This document shows, piece after piece, positions 17,611-26,383 of a DNA stretch of 64,000 nucleotides. How positions within the stretch are numbered: the stretch's first letter is position 1; every line of letters starts with the position of its first letter. This stretch comes from Pseudoalteromonas xiamenensis. GTDB lineage: Bacteria; Pseudomonadota; Gammaproteobacteria; Enterobacterales; Alteromonadaceae. The stretch lies in NCBI RefSeq assembly GCF_030994125.1, contig NZ_CP099917.1, positions 2,960,001-3,024,000 of the forward strand, in the 5' to 3' direction. The notes below the pieces were generated by a model. It was not told where the DNA came from. It was given only the letters and a program-made list of their open reading frames with translations, and ran no database searches. The position numbers and the translations under genes are program-made.

Positions 17611-18161
17611 AGGTGAAAATACTTGATTCGCCGGGGATTGGGTTGCAATTAAATCGAGTCGTACAAAGCGGATTCCAGGATGAAGTAGACAGCACAATTC
17701 AAGCCTTAAACACTTTAGCCTTTTTGTGGCGTCCCGCGTTATGCCCTCGCGAGTTTTTACCGTGGCTTGCTTGGAGTCAAGGTATTAAGGAGTGGGATGA
17801 AAAATGGCCAGAGCAAACTCAGCGGCAGCTTATTGACGCCAGTTACGAACAGCACAAATATTTAGGTACTCGTTATGCGGTCGTAAATGCCCTTGCGCCA
17901 TTCAACATGGATGCCAAAATCACGGAATGGTTTGAAACCCAACCCAAGTTAACACCAGGCACGTTTAACGTCGATGTATATGTCACAGATAGAGGGATTG
18001 ATTTACCGCTTATAAAAGATGTTCGCACGATTGTGGATAGAGCAAAGCGCAAATCAGTGCATTACAACCTAACGGTCAATTTGCAGTGTCGCACGTTGAT
18101 CCCCTTATCTGCCATCAGTTGCAGCTCTAACATCATTACTATTTTTCCTTTATCTCATTAA
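17607..18161 (+). CDS. Baseplate tail protein I, copy 2 (short form)
   Basis: 184 residues, about the length of P2 gpI and without the long C-terminal extensions seen in copies 1, 3 and 4. It has the gpI core: WRPALCPREFLPWLAWSQGI, EWDEKWPEQTQRQLI, HKYLGTRYAVVNAL, EWFETQ. The last ~20 residues are unusual (Ile/Ser/Pro-rich). Start overlaps the J2 stop (ATGA), so the pair is translationally coupled. It should link the J2 wedge to the 1937-residue fibre that follows. Confidence 0.88.
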   Translation: MKVKILDSPGIGLQLNRVVQSGFQDEVDSTIQALNTLAFLWRPALCPREFLPWLAWSQGIKEWDEKWPEQTQRQLIDASYEQHKYLGTRYAVVNALAPFNMDAKITEWFETQPKLTPGTFNVDVYVTDRGIDLPLIKDVRTIVDRAKRKSVHYNLTVNLQCRTLIPLSAISCSSNIITIFPLSH

Positions 18162-18179
18162 TTATACGAGAAGTATTCT

Positions 18180-21100
18180 ATGTCTATTCCTCAATATTGG
18201 ACTTCGCTCACTGCACAGGGACGTCAGAAAGTGTTAGCTGCAATCGCTTCAAATGGCAAAATCGAAATAAGCCACTTTGCGGTTGGTGATGGTGATGTTC
18301 TTTCTACGCACACTAATTTAGTCAATTTAAAATATCAAAGTGAAATCAATTCCCTTCGAATGCTTGAAGACGATGGTGCGCTGGTGGAGATGTTTGCGGT
18401 TGTGCCGGCAGATGTTGGCGGCTTTTATGTTCGTGAAGGGGCTTTCTACACCAGTGATGGTGAAACATTCGCGATTATTAAATACCCAGAAACGTATAAA
18501 CCGGATGCCAGTGATAATGCTGCGGCAGAGCTTGGGATCCGTGCCATTATTGACGTTGAAAACGCGCAGGTTGTTACAGAAAAAATTGATGCCTCCAAAG
18601 TGTACGCTTCTCGTGAATGGGTAGAGCGTACCTTAGCCAACGACCTTTCTATTTTGCGTGATAAGTTAGATGCAGATGCAACGTCACTTGCGGTATTAGA
18701 CACAACACTTAAATCCAAAGGTGTCGCAACAAAATGGCAAGAATTAACAGGTGCAGTTAATCATGCGTTTGAAACAGAATACAGCGGTGAAAAGTACGTT
18801 GTTAAAAGACCGGTGGATGATGTTGCAATTGCACCACCTACTACAGCAGGGCGCACTTATACTGAGTTTAATGGTGTAGATGATTATATTCGTATTCCTA
18901 CCATCGATGTAATGATTGGTGATGTTGTTAATTTTAAGTTTAAAGCTCCTGCTGGTGGAGTTACAAGCGAACAACTATTACTTGACGGTGGTATTAGCAG
19001 CACTGCAACTCGCGTGCTTTTTGGTGTAAAACAGGATGGTAATTACGCCTTCAGTGGTGCGGCTGTTTTGGTTGACGGCACATCGGTTTCGACGTCTACA
19101 AAGTACCCTACTGACGGCCTCTGGCACACAGTAAGCTATACAGCAAATTTGAATAAAACCTTGGAAGACATCGGCGCACAGTCTTCTGGCGTTTTGAGCT
19201 TTAAAGGCAGCATCTGCGACTTAGAAGTAATCCGAGGCGGTGAGCGTATCCACTATTATCCTTTGCGTACAGACGCGATTGATTATCTAGCGGGTAACTT
19301 AGTTAAGGATGAGGAATTTACTAGCAAGGATAATTTCGAGCTTACATCAAATGCAAGCGTTGATGGCAACGGTACAATGTATCTTAATAACCACCCAGCC
19401 ACAGGACAGCAAGAAAACATACTATTATCTTCTGACATGGTGAACGATGGTACTTATCGAATCATCTACGATTATGAGATTACTGCTGGCTCTGTATCTG
19501 TGGAGTTTTATAACGGTGTGACTGACGGGATTGAACGATTCGGGTCTGGAAAGTCTGACGAAATACTAATTGTTAGTAATTTAACAACATTTAATAAAGC
19601 CATCGTACAAAGTAAAACAGAAAACACCACTGCGACAATCAAAAACTTCCGAGTAATCAAACTTAATGAGTTATCGCCGTCCGCAAGCTTCAATAGTGCT
19701 ACAGGCTTTACTCTAAGCGGTGGTGTAACTATTTCTGGTGGACAAGCTGTATTCGGGGCGGGCGCTGGTACTAAACTTGTTCAGTTTGGTGCAGGGCTTG
19801 TGAGTGGTAAAAAGTACAGAGCTGTATACAAAGTAAACGGAGGTACGACTGGAAATCATAGGCTTGTTAGCGGTAGTTACGGACACACCTTACAAAGCGC
19901 CAACGGAGTTTTTGAAGTTATATTCACGCATAATAACTCCTATACTGCTGCGGAGGTCAAAACATTTGACGGTTGGGACGGTAACGTCGAGTATTTCAGC
20001 GTTACTGAAGTAACAGACGGTGAAGAAGTAGGTAATCCCACTCATACGTTTGAAAATTACTGGGCTAAGCAACTAGACAGTAAAGATATTGCTACTAAGT
20101 CAGATATTGATACTGGTACATCTACTAGCTTAGTACCAAGCGTAAAAGCGGTTAAAGAAGCCATTAATGCAATTACTACTGAAACACTGAATGCAGTAAA
20201 TGCTAATAGTTTATCTAGTGATTCTGAGTTTCTAGCAGGCACAGATAGTAAAATACCAGATGCTAAGCAAATAATGGGCTATTTAAAATCATTTGGTTTT
20301 GGTGCTCAGTGGGAAGACCTGACAGGTAGTGTAGGTTATCAGTTTGAGACAAACTATCGCAATGGCAAGTACCTAGTACGCAACCCAATGCCTGACGTTA
20401 CATTAGCACCACCAACTACGGCAGGGCGCACTTACACTAATTTCGACGGTACTAGTCAGTATATAACTATACCTACTATAAATTTAGTCGCTGGTGACGT
20501 AGTTAAGTTTAAATTTAAAGCGCCTACTTCAATACCTACGGCGTGGCAAGCGTTAATCGATGGGGTTACAGACCCGCTTGTTGTATATATAACAAGCACT
20601 GGCAAGTATTTTTATTCAAGCGATGTAAACTTGTATGCCGATGGCGTGCTCTGCACTAGCAATGTTACTAATTATCCGCAAGATGGATTGATGCACAATA
20701 TTGAACTCATACTATCCAGCCCAAAAACATTAAGTCATATTGCAGTTAAAAATAACATTACTTTAGCATACAAAGGCCGCATCTATGACCTAGAAGTAAT
20801 CCGAGGTGGCAATAGAATCCATTACTACCCTTTGCGTAATGATGCTATAGATTACAAAGCAGGAAATCTTATTAAGGATGAGGAATTTACTAGCAAGGAT
20901 AATTGGGTGCTTAGTGGTGTATCAATCAGCGATAATAAAGCGATATTTGGCGGTAGCGGAACAAAGTCAATTAAAGATGATAGCGCTAAGCCGACTATTG
21001 ATAGCACCGTTAGGGTTATATATGAGATAACTGAGTACGTCAGCGGCAGTATCAAAGCGTCATTTGCAGGTTCTCAAGATTTATCTACACAGTCAGGGAG

Positions 21101-23993
21101 CGGTGTTAAAGACGAAATTGCAGTAATTAACGGTACACCGACCAACACAAACTTATACTCAAGCGACTTCGTAGGTTCAATCAAGAACTTTAGAGTCATC
21201 AAACTTAACGAATTAAGCCCTAGCGCAAGCTTTAGTAGCGCTACAGGATTTACGCTAAGCGGTGGTGTCACTATTTCTGGTGGTCAAGCTATATTTGGTA
21301 GTGGTGCTGGCACTAAGTCGGTTAAATTCAAAAACGCAACAATAGTATCGGGTAAGACGTACAGAGTGGTGTATAAAACAAATGGTACGTCGACTGGTTC
21401 TTTTAGAGTATCTTTTTCCGGTGTTTTAGATTTAACCGAAAGAAATTCTGACGGAATTTATGATGAGACTGTAATCTTACCAAGTACACCGCTTGACGCA
21501 AACGTATATACATCGAATGGTTGGGACGGTAACGTTGAATATTTTAGCGTTACTGAAGTAACAGACGGCACAGAAGTAGGTAATCCCACTCATACGTTTG
21601 AAAATTACTGGGCTAAGCAACTTGATGGTAACGATGTAGGAAAGCAAGAAGATTTAATTGAAGGCTCTAGCACGTCTTTAGTACCAAGTGTAAAAGCAGT
21701 TAGAGACGAAATTGATAAAGTAAAACTTCAAACGTCCGGTAACTTGCTTGAGCACGGTGTTGGTACTCAACTTTCTATGCAAAGTGTTAACTTCATCAAT
21801 CGCAGTTTTGATTTGCGCATTGATGGTAATGGCCGAGTACCGTTCCCTGATTTACCAGCAACGGCTTGCGATATTTTGGTGCATGGCTTGACAGATGAAA
21901 CAGAAACATATACTTCGTTTGTTGGTCGATTCGTTAAATATGGCAGTACATGGAGTGCAGTCAATATCTATGGCGCAACAGGTAGCGTAAATCATCCAAC
22001 AATTGAAATTTTCAACAACAAACCACACTTTAAAAATCCACACGCATCGACCTATCCGTATTCCTTTCATTGCCAGATAGCATGTCAGAATAGCGGTAAC
22101 GCAAAGCCATTTGAGTTTTATCAAAACTTGTATTCGACCGCTAATTTGCCGACTAAGCTGGTTGATGGTGCTTTATCAATTGAAAAGAATGTATTTGGCG
22201 CTCTGCGTACCTCTGTACCATTTGGTACACTGGATTCGGGCGCACTAAATACAGCTCATTGGCATTTTAAAACAAGCTTGCCAAGTTTTTATTTTGATAA
22301 AACAATCCATGTGAAAGGGGAAATCTATGCAGGGGAGTCCTATAAAAATCGCGTTTATCACGAAGGCAATAAGCCAACAGCAAGTGACGTTGGTGCGCAA
22401 CCTGCGAGCACGAAGCTAACTGAGCTATCCAATTCGCAAATTAATTTATATGGCCGTGAGGTTGTTATTAACAGCAAGCGCGCACTTGTTGGTTTTTCAG
22501 AAAATGAAGGTAACAACCTTACTATTAATTTCGGTAAAGATTGGCCGCTGGTTAATGGGCTTGGTGATTGGGCTTTTGGTTCTGATGTTTCTGTTTATGG
22601 CGATTTAAAGCTGGCTGGCGACGATAGCTACATTTGGACGCCAAATAAAGAAAATGGCTTCTTTGGTATTTATGATCCATATCGAAACATAAAACCAATG
22701 CGGTACGCTTTTGATACAGGATTTATGTATGAAAGCGATATAACCGTTAAAAAGAATAATCCTTGGCTGACTTTAGAAAGTAATCCTGCTGGTGATTTGC
22801 AATCTCAAGCTGCTGGTATTTCGATTGGAGAGTCAGGTCGTCATGATGCAGCCTCTTTCCATATAGCTTATAGAGCTGATGGTCAAACTTATATCGGGAT
22901 GGGTTCACTGATTGAAAACGTGCCAGAGCATTGGGCTATGCAGCTTAACTGGACGACGAGCTGGGTTCGTTTTCGGTCATCTATTCAGTTTGAAGACGAT
23001 AAAACAGTTGTAAGCAAAGGAGTCAATGACTCTACCCGTATTACAACGCCAAGTGGTTGGCTTGAAATTGGCCCTCAAAACACCTTTTTTTCTCATTTTA
23101 AGACTGACCGATCAGCATTTCATTTTGACAAAAAGGTCAGCGTACAAGGCGAGATTTATGCGGGCACTGGTTACGACAAACGTGTTTATCATGAAGGTTA
23201 TAAACCGACAGCGAATGATGTAGGCGCATTTACCGCGCATAAAAAACTGGTCACAGTAAGTAATAGCGAATACACGACTATTGCAAAGGTGACGGGTGAA
23301 AGATTTAGCTCTATCATTACTATAGCGTTATTTGGCACAGCAGATAGTACGGTAGTTTCATTTAAAGCGGACGTGCTAGTTCACCACTCTGGACAAACTT
23401 ATGTTTATTCACAAAATGGCGGTTACAGCGCAATAAGTCTAAAAATACTCAGTAATAATAATGAGAAATACTGTATTCAAGCGAAGATTATTGGTTCTAA
23501 ATCAGCGCCTTTAATTTGCACAATACAAGCTTTTGCAAATGAAGTGATAGAGTTCAATCCAGCCGATATATCGGGCTTTAGCAATGAGCATATCCATAAC
23601 TCGCGCAAATGCGGGTACGCCATTACATCAAAGTACGATTCCACAGGCATCAGTATCAATGGTAACGAGGTTGCGGATGCTCGCAATATTCACCAGCTTT
23701 TGCAATCATCAGTTAACAAACCAGCCAGCGGTAGCTTATCACTAGGTGAAAACCACTTAACCACTAATAACACAATTAAGCTACCTGCAACGACAAACCT
23801 TGCTGTTGATAGTGTAGTAAAAGTGACTAAACGCTTTTCGGTCACACCTCAAATTGAGGTGAATAATCCAGCAACAGACAAAATTGCCTTTTTCAAAGAT
23901 AGAGTCGTGCAGTTTGATACGGCCATCACTTTTGATGTTGGCACAATACTTACCTTTATTTTGAACGATAAGAAAGAATGGGAGCTTCAATAA
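18180..23993 (+). CDS. Giant tail fibre with LamG-like duplicated lectin domains (module 2)
   Basis: 1937 residues. Residues 1-140 are the tail-collar (gpH-type) particle-binding domain (QYWTSLTAQGRQKVLAAIAS, IEISHFAVGDGD, GGFYVREGAFY). Residues ~180-660 and ~705-1180 are a tandem duplication, each starting with a LamG/concanavalin-like domain (RTYTEFNGVDDYIRIPTI; RTYTNFDGTSQYITIPTI) and ending HTFENYWAKQLD, then STSLVPSVKAV. Residues ~1190-1900 hold beta-rich fibre segments with repeated linkers (GEIYAG...NRVYHEGNKPTASDVGA; GEIYAG...KRVYHEGYKPTANDVGA). LamG-like domains suggest glycan binding. It is by far the longest gene of the locus and lies 18 bp after I2. Confidence 0.85.
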   Translation: MSIPQYWTSLTAQGRQKVLAAIASNGKIEISHFAVGDGDVLSTHTNLVNLKYQSEINSLRMLEDDGALVEMFAVVPADVGGFYVREGAFYTSDGETFAIIKYPETYKPDASDNAAAELGIRAIIDVENAQVVTEKIDASKVYASREWVERTLANDLSILRDKLDADATSLAVLDTTLKSKGVATKWQELTGAVNHAFETEYSGEKYVVKRPVDDVAIAPPTTAGRTYTEFNGVDDYIRIPTIDVMIGDVVNFKFKAPAGGVTSEQLLLDGGISSTATRVLFGVKQDGNYAFSGAAVLVDGTSVSTSTKYPTDGLWHTVSYTANLNKTLEDIGAQSSGVLSFKGSICDLEVIRGGERIHYYPLRTDAIDYLAGNLVKDEEFTSKDNFELTSNASVDGNGTMYLNNHPATGQQENILLSSDMVNDGTYRIIYDYEITAGSVSVEFYNGVTDGIERFGSGKSDEILIVSNLTTFNKAIVQSKTENTTATIKNFRVIKLNELSPSASFNSATGFTLSGGVTISGGQAVFGAGAGTKLVQFGAGLVSGKKYRAVYKVNGGTTGNHRLVSGSYGHTLQSANGVFEVIFTHNNSYTAAEVKTFDGWDGNVEYFSVTEVTDGEEVGNPTHTFENYWAKQLDSKDIATKSDIDTGTSTSLVPSVKAVKEAINAITTETLNAVNANSLSSDSEFLAGTDSKIPDAKQIMGYLKSFGFGAQWEDLTGSVGYQFETNYRNGKYLVRNPMPDVTLAPPTTAGRTYTNFDGTSQYITIPTINLVAGDVVKFKFKAPTSIPTAWQALIDGVTDPLVVYITSTGKYFYSSDVNLYADGVLCTSNVTNYPQDGLMHNIELILSSPKTLSHIAVKNNITLAYKGRIYDLEVIRGGNRIHYYPLRNDAIDYKAGNLIKDEEFTSKDNWVLSGVSISDNKAIFGGSGTKSIKDDSAKPTIDSTVRVIYEITEYVSGSIKASFAGSQDLSTQSGSGVKDEIAVINGTPTNTNLYSSDFVGSIKNFRVIKLNELSPSASFSSATGFTLSGGVTISGGQAIFGSGAGTKSVKFKNATIVSGKTYRVVYKTNGTSTGSFRVSFSGVLDLTERNSDGIYDETVILPSTPLDANVYTSNGWDGNVEYFSVTEVTDGTEVGNPTHTFENYWAKQLDGNDVGKQEDLIEGSSTSLVPSVKAVRDEIDKVKLQTSGNLLEHGVGTQLSMQSVNFINRSFDLRIDGNGRVPFPDLPATACDILVHGLTDETETYTSFVGRFVKYGSTWSAVNIYGATGSVNHPTIEIFNNKPHFKNPHASTYPYSFHCQIACQNSGNAKPFEFYQNLYSTANLPTKLVDGALSIEKNVFGALRTSVPFGTLDSGALNTAHWHFKTSLPSFYFDKTIHVKGEIYAGESYKNRVYHEGNKPTASDVGAQPASTKLTELSNSQINLYGREVVINSKRALVGFSENEGNNLTINFGKDWPLVNGLGDWAFGSDVSVYGDLKLAGDDSYIWTPNKENGFFGIYDPYRNIKPMRYAFDTGFMYESDITVKKNNPWLTLESNPAGDLQSQAAGISIGESGRHDAASFHIAYRADGQTYIGMGSLIENVPEHWAMQLNWTTSWVRFRSSIQFEDDKTVVSKGVNDSTRITTPSGWLEIGPQNTFFSHFKTDRSAFHFDKKVSVQGEIYAGTGYDKRVYHEGYKPTANDVGAFTAHKKLVTVSNSEYTTIAKVTGERFSSIITIALFGTADSTVVSFKADVLVHHSGQTYVYSQNGGYSAISLKILSNNNEKYCIQAKIIGSKSAPLICTIQAFANEVIEFNPADISGFSNEHIHNSRKCGYAITSKYDSTGISINGNEVADARNIHQLLQSSVNKPASGSLSLGENHLTTNNTIKLPATTNLAVDSVVKVTKRFSVTPQIEVNNPATDKIAFFKDRVVQFDTAITFDVGTILTFILNDKKEWELQ
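18720..21720 (+). repeat. Two-copy internal duplication in the giant fibre gene
   Basis: Copy 1 is at about 18720-20170 and copy 2 at about 20300-21720. The protein copies align end to end, and parts are identical at the DNA level, for example GATGAGGAATTTACTAGCAA at about 19310 and 20880 and the segment encoding NPTHTFENYWAKQL at about 20035 and 21585. Each unit is about 1.45 kb, so it is a domain-level duplication of the LamG-like part. Confidence 0.8.
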
Positions 23994-25336
23994 TGGGAAC
24001 TGCATTGAGTAGTTTAATGTCTTCAGGAAAGTGCATTGGTGAAGTTGTTCGATATAAAACCGAGCACAGATTTCCTTACAATGTTCTACCGCTCGATGGC
24101 GGAGTAGTAAAACGTGCTGATTATCCAGAGCTGTCAAAGCTGATCCCGACTACAGCAGGCTTTGGCCTTAAATTATTCAATGACAACAACCAAAGCAGCA
24201 CGGTAAAACCTACAGGCACTATCACAACTAAAGGCGAAGAAGGCTATATTCGTTTTTCTAATTCATCTGCTTATTTTAAAAGTAGCGATGGGATGAATTA
24301 TGATTTATTTAAATTTTCCCCAGAAATTAGCGGGTATGTACAGGTTACAACTGAAGTTGCTCGACGAAGCGCGGCAAGCGATGGAGTCCGCACCTTTGTA
24401 AAAATAGCCACAACAGAAAGTGGAGGCTATGGCGTGGTTGTATCGAAAGATCATGGTGCTACTTGGCAGTTTGTATCGCTACAGCAATTTACAGCTTCAC
24501 CTGCTAGTAAAATGTCAAACATGCCAGATACAACAAAAAGATACATGGAGCAAATGCAGGTAATCTATGCAAAGAATCGCTTTTATCTGTGTTTTTTAAA
24601 GGATGATCCAATTGGACACACTATTAACGTGTTGCTTCAATCAGAAGACGGAGTCGCATGGACAAAGCATGTGAATCATATCGGTATTGCAACGGTATCT
24701 GGAGTAACGTTTCCTAAACTTGTTTTGTGCGCAAATTCAACGCATCTATATACTGTAACAGTGAACCCTAGCGATTCTTATCGAAATGTTGTGTTGCATT
24801 ATTTTAAGCTTGAATCTAATTCATATGCTGGTGCGGACGGTATCGAGTTTCCCTATTGGAGCAGTGACACAGGAGGAGCGTTTGCAGCGGCAATAAACGA
24901 TGACGTCTGCCTCGTTAGCTACCGCAGGAGTTCAGCGCCAAGCGATTCACCATCGGCACTTTTTGTCGTTAATCTTATAGACGGAGTTGTGGCTGATAAA
25001 AGTAGTAGCGAATTTATTGATATGCCTAGAAATGCCGCGCTACCTACCTCGTTAATTGACAATGGGAGCTATTTCTACTTTTACAGAGCAGATCCTACTT
25101 CTGGTGCATTAATTAGAGTTGATGCTGTTGCAAAAAATATTCAGTATCTAGCATCGTTCAGTAACGACTATACAGCGACAGCAATACCTGATTTTTCAAA
25201 CGTTTTTTTTGATGGCGAAATCTTACATATTAGCAATGGCACAGCTCAGCTACTCGTAGATCCAGACACCGAAATGGTGCTGAAGCGAATGATAAATGAT
25301 AACGCAGCTCTTAAATATGGCATTGTAGCGAGGTAA
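23993..25336 (+). CDS. Tail-collar plus sialidase-like propeller fibre tip (module 2)
   Basis: About 447 residues from the ATG at 23993, which overlaps the giant fibre stop (TAATG) and has GGGAG 9 bp upstream. Residues ~15-55 match the phage collar domain pattern (GEVVRYKTEHRF, LPLDGGVVKRADYPELSKLIP). The rest looks like a beta-propeller with sialidase/BNR-style repeats (VVVSKDHGATWQFVSL; LLQSEDGVAWTKH; WSSDTGGAF). It is likely the distal receptor-binding protein or cap carried by the giant fibre. Catalytic sialidase residues cannot be assigned by eye. Confidence 0.65.
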   Translation: MGTALSSLMSSGKCIGEVVRYKTEHRFPYNVLPLDGGVVKRADYPELSKLIPTTAGFGLKLFNDNNQSSTVKPTGTITTKGEEGYIRFSNSSAYFKSSDGMNYDLFKFSPEISGYVQVTTEVARRSAASDGVRTFVKIATTESGGYGVVVSKDHGATWQFVSLQQFTASPASKMSNMPDTTKRYMEQMQVIYAKNRFYLCFLKDDPIGHTINVLLQSEDGVAWTKHVNHIGIATVSGVTFPKLVLCANSTHLYTVTVNPSDSYRNVVLHYFKLESNSYAGADGIEFPYWSSDTGGAFAAAINDDVCLVSYRRSSAPSDSPSALFVVNLIDGVVADKSSSEFIDMPRNAALPTSLIDNGSYFYFYRADPTSGALIRVDAVAKNIQYLASFSNDYTATAIPDFSNVFFDGEILHISNGTAQLLVDPDTEMVLKRMINDNAALKYGIVAR

Positions 25337-25338
25337 CT

Positions 25339-25902
25339 ATGAACCAGAAGCAAGTATTTTTATACGATGAAAACAGGCAATTTGTTGGCTCGAAATTTAT
25401 TGCTGAGTCTGAAAAACTCATTCAAAGCACGGATGTTCCACCGCCAGAATTAGGTGAGAATGAAGTTGCTGTATATGCAGGTAATGGGCGTTGGATTAAA
25501 AGAGAAAATACAACACAGAAAATTGTTACAGTCAAACTCACAAAGCCTGAAGTTCAATCGCTAACCATAGATGACACTATTCGTGTTGGGCTTGGCGGTA
25601 TTGTATGGCTACCTATCAATCAGCCTTTCTCTATTAAAACCACTGCGGTAGGCATACCAGACAGTCAATTAATGGTGATGATTGAACGTGTCGTAGATGG
25701 CTCTAAGGCTGTGGATGATGTACGTGTTCTCGCTGAAATTAAAGACGGTAAAGTCACCATTGATGGTGTGTTTAAGGTTTCAGGTAATTACTTGTTACGC
25801 GCAAGTCGATTAAATGAAGGCTTGGAGCGAATTAAAGCACCATTCCGTTTGATGTTTGATACTGTCGAGTTTGATGCGTATGAGGATTTGAACGTTTCAT
25901 GA
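25339..25902 (+). CDS. Fibre accessory protein, paralogue of the gene at 31957
   Basis: 187 residues. The C-terminal ~110 residues are clearly homologous to the protein at 31957-32508: LGGIVWLPINQPF / LGNGGIYWLPTDTAF, LMVMIERVVD / LMVMVEKVVD, RLNEGLERIKAPFR / RLNEGLERIKMPFR. The N-terminal parts differ. Both genes are the last of their fibre module, the usual place of a fibre chaperone or end cap. No named family is recognised. It starts 2 bp after the propeller gene, so the two are coupled. Confidence 0.6.
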   Translation: MNQKQVFLYDENRQFVGSKFIAESEKLIQSTDVPPPELGENEVAVYAGNGRWIKRENTTQKIVTVKLTKPEVQSLTIDDTIRVGLGGIVWLPINQPFSIKTTAVGIPDSQLMVMIERVVDGSKAVDDVRVLAEIKDGKVTIDGVFKVSGNYLLRASRLNEGLERIKAPFRLMFDTVEFDAYEDLNVS

Positions 25903-26050
25903 TAAAGGTATGCTGCTTGTGCTGACTGAGTATTGTATGGGCTTGAGCGTGAAGCATCGTAATGTGTCCAAAGAAACACAGGAATGCCTATGCAGTCAAT
26001 GTGGCTCCCGCTTCGGGACCAAGTGTCTCATGTAAAAAAGTGATGTAAGC

Positions 26051-26092
26051 GGTCAAAATTTACCGTTTTTATCCGTTAAGCAACGGTAAGAT
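26051..26092 (+). promoter_or_regulatory. Palindromic activator-type promoter P2 (coiled-coil fibre module)
   Basis: GGTCA-AAAT-TTACC (26051-26064, one mismatch in the right arm), 22 bp, then TAAGAT at 26087-26092. It lies in a 480-bp gap (25903-26383) between fibre modules. The gap holds no gene that I can see. A hairpin-like stretch with a T6 run occurs at about 26165-26221, and a second palindrome TGACC-TATTTA-GGTCA sits at 26349-26364, just before the ribosome site of the next gene. Confidence 0.7.
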
Positions 26093-26348
26093 GACGGCAG
26101 AGTGAATGAGATTGTTCAACTTTAACCGTTTCGCTCATGAGCGATAGGCAAATCTGGCTGTGTCTCCACTGTTTACCCATGCTGTTATCGAGTTGAATGG
26201 GCACGGTGGGCAAGGTTTTTTCACCTAAGTAGCCAAGCGATTAGCTCATTATTACCATCATCCATAACGCTTATTCTATCCATCTGCGCGATCAGTCCCA
26301 TCCTATATTCTACTCAAATTTCACTTTCTCCATTTCTTCGTAACTATC

Positions 26349-26364
26349 TGACCTATTTAGGTCA
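26349..26364 (+). promoter_or_regulatory. Inverted-arm palindrome upstream of the coiled-coil fibre
   Basis: TGACCTATTTAGGTCA is a near-perfect 16-bp palindrome built of the same TGACC/GGTCA arms as the promoter palindromes, but in the opposite arrangement and with 6 bp between the arms. It lies 20 bp before the ATG at 26384. It could be a second regulator site or an RNA hairpin next to the ribosome site; chance is possible. Confidence 0.35.
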
Positions 26365-26383
26365 CACAAATTAGAGGGTAGCC

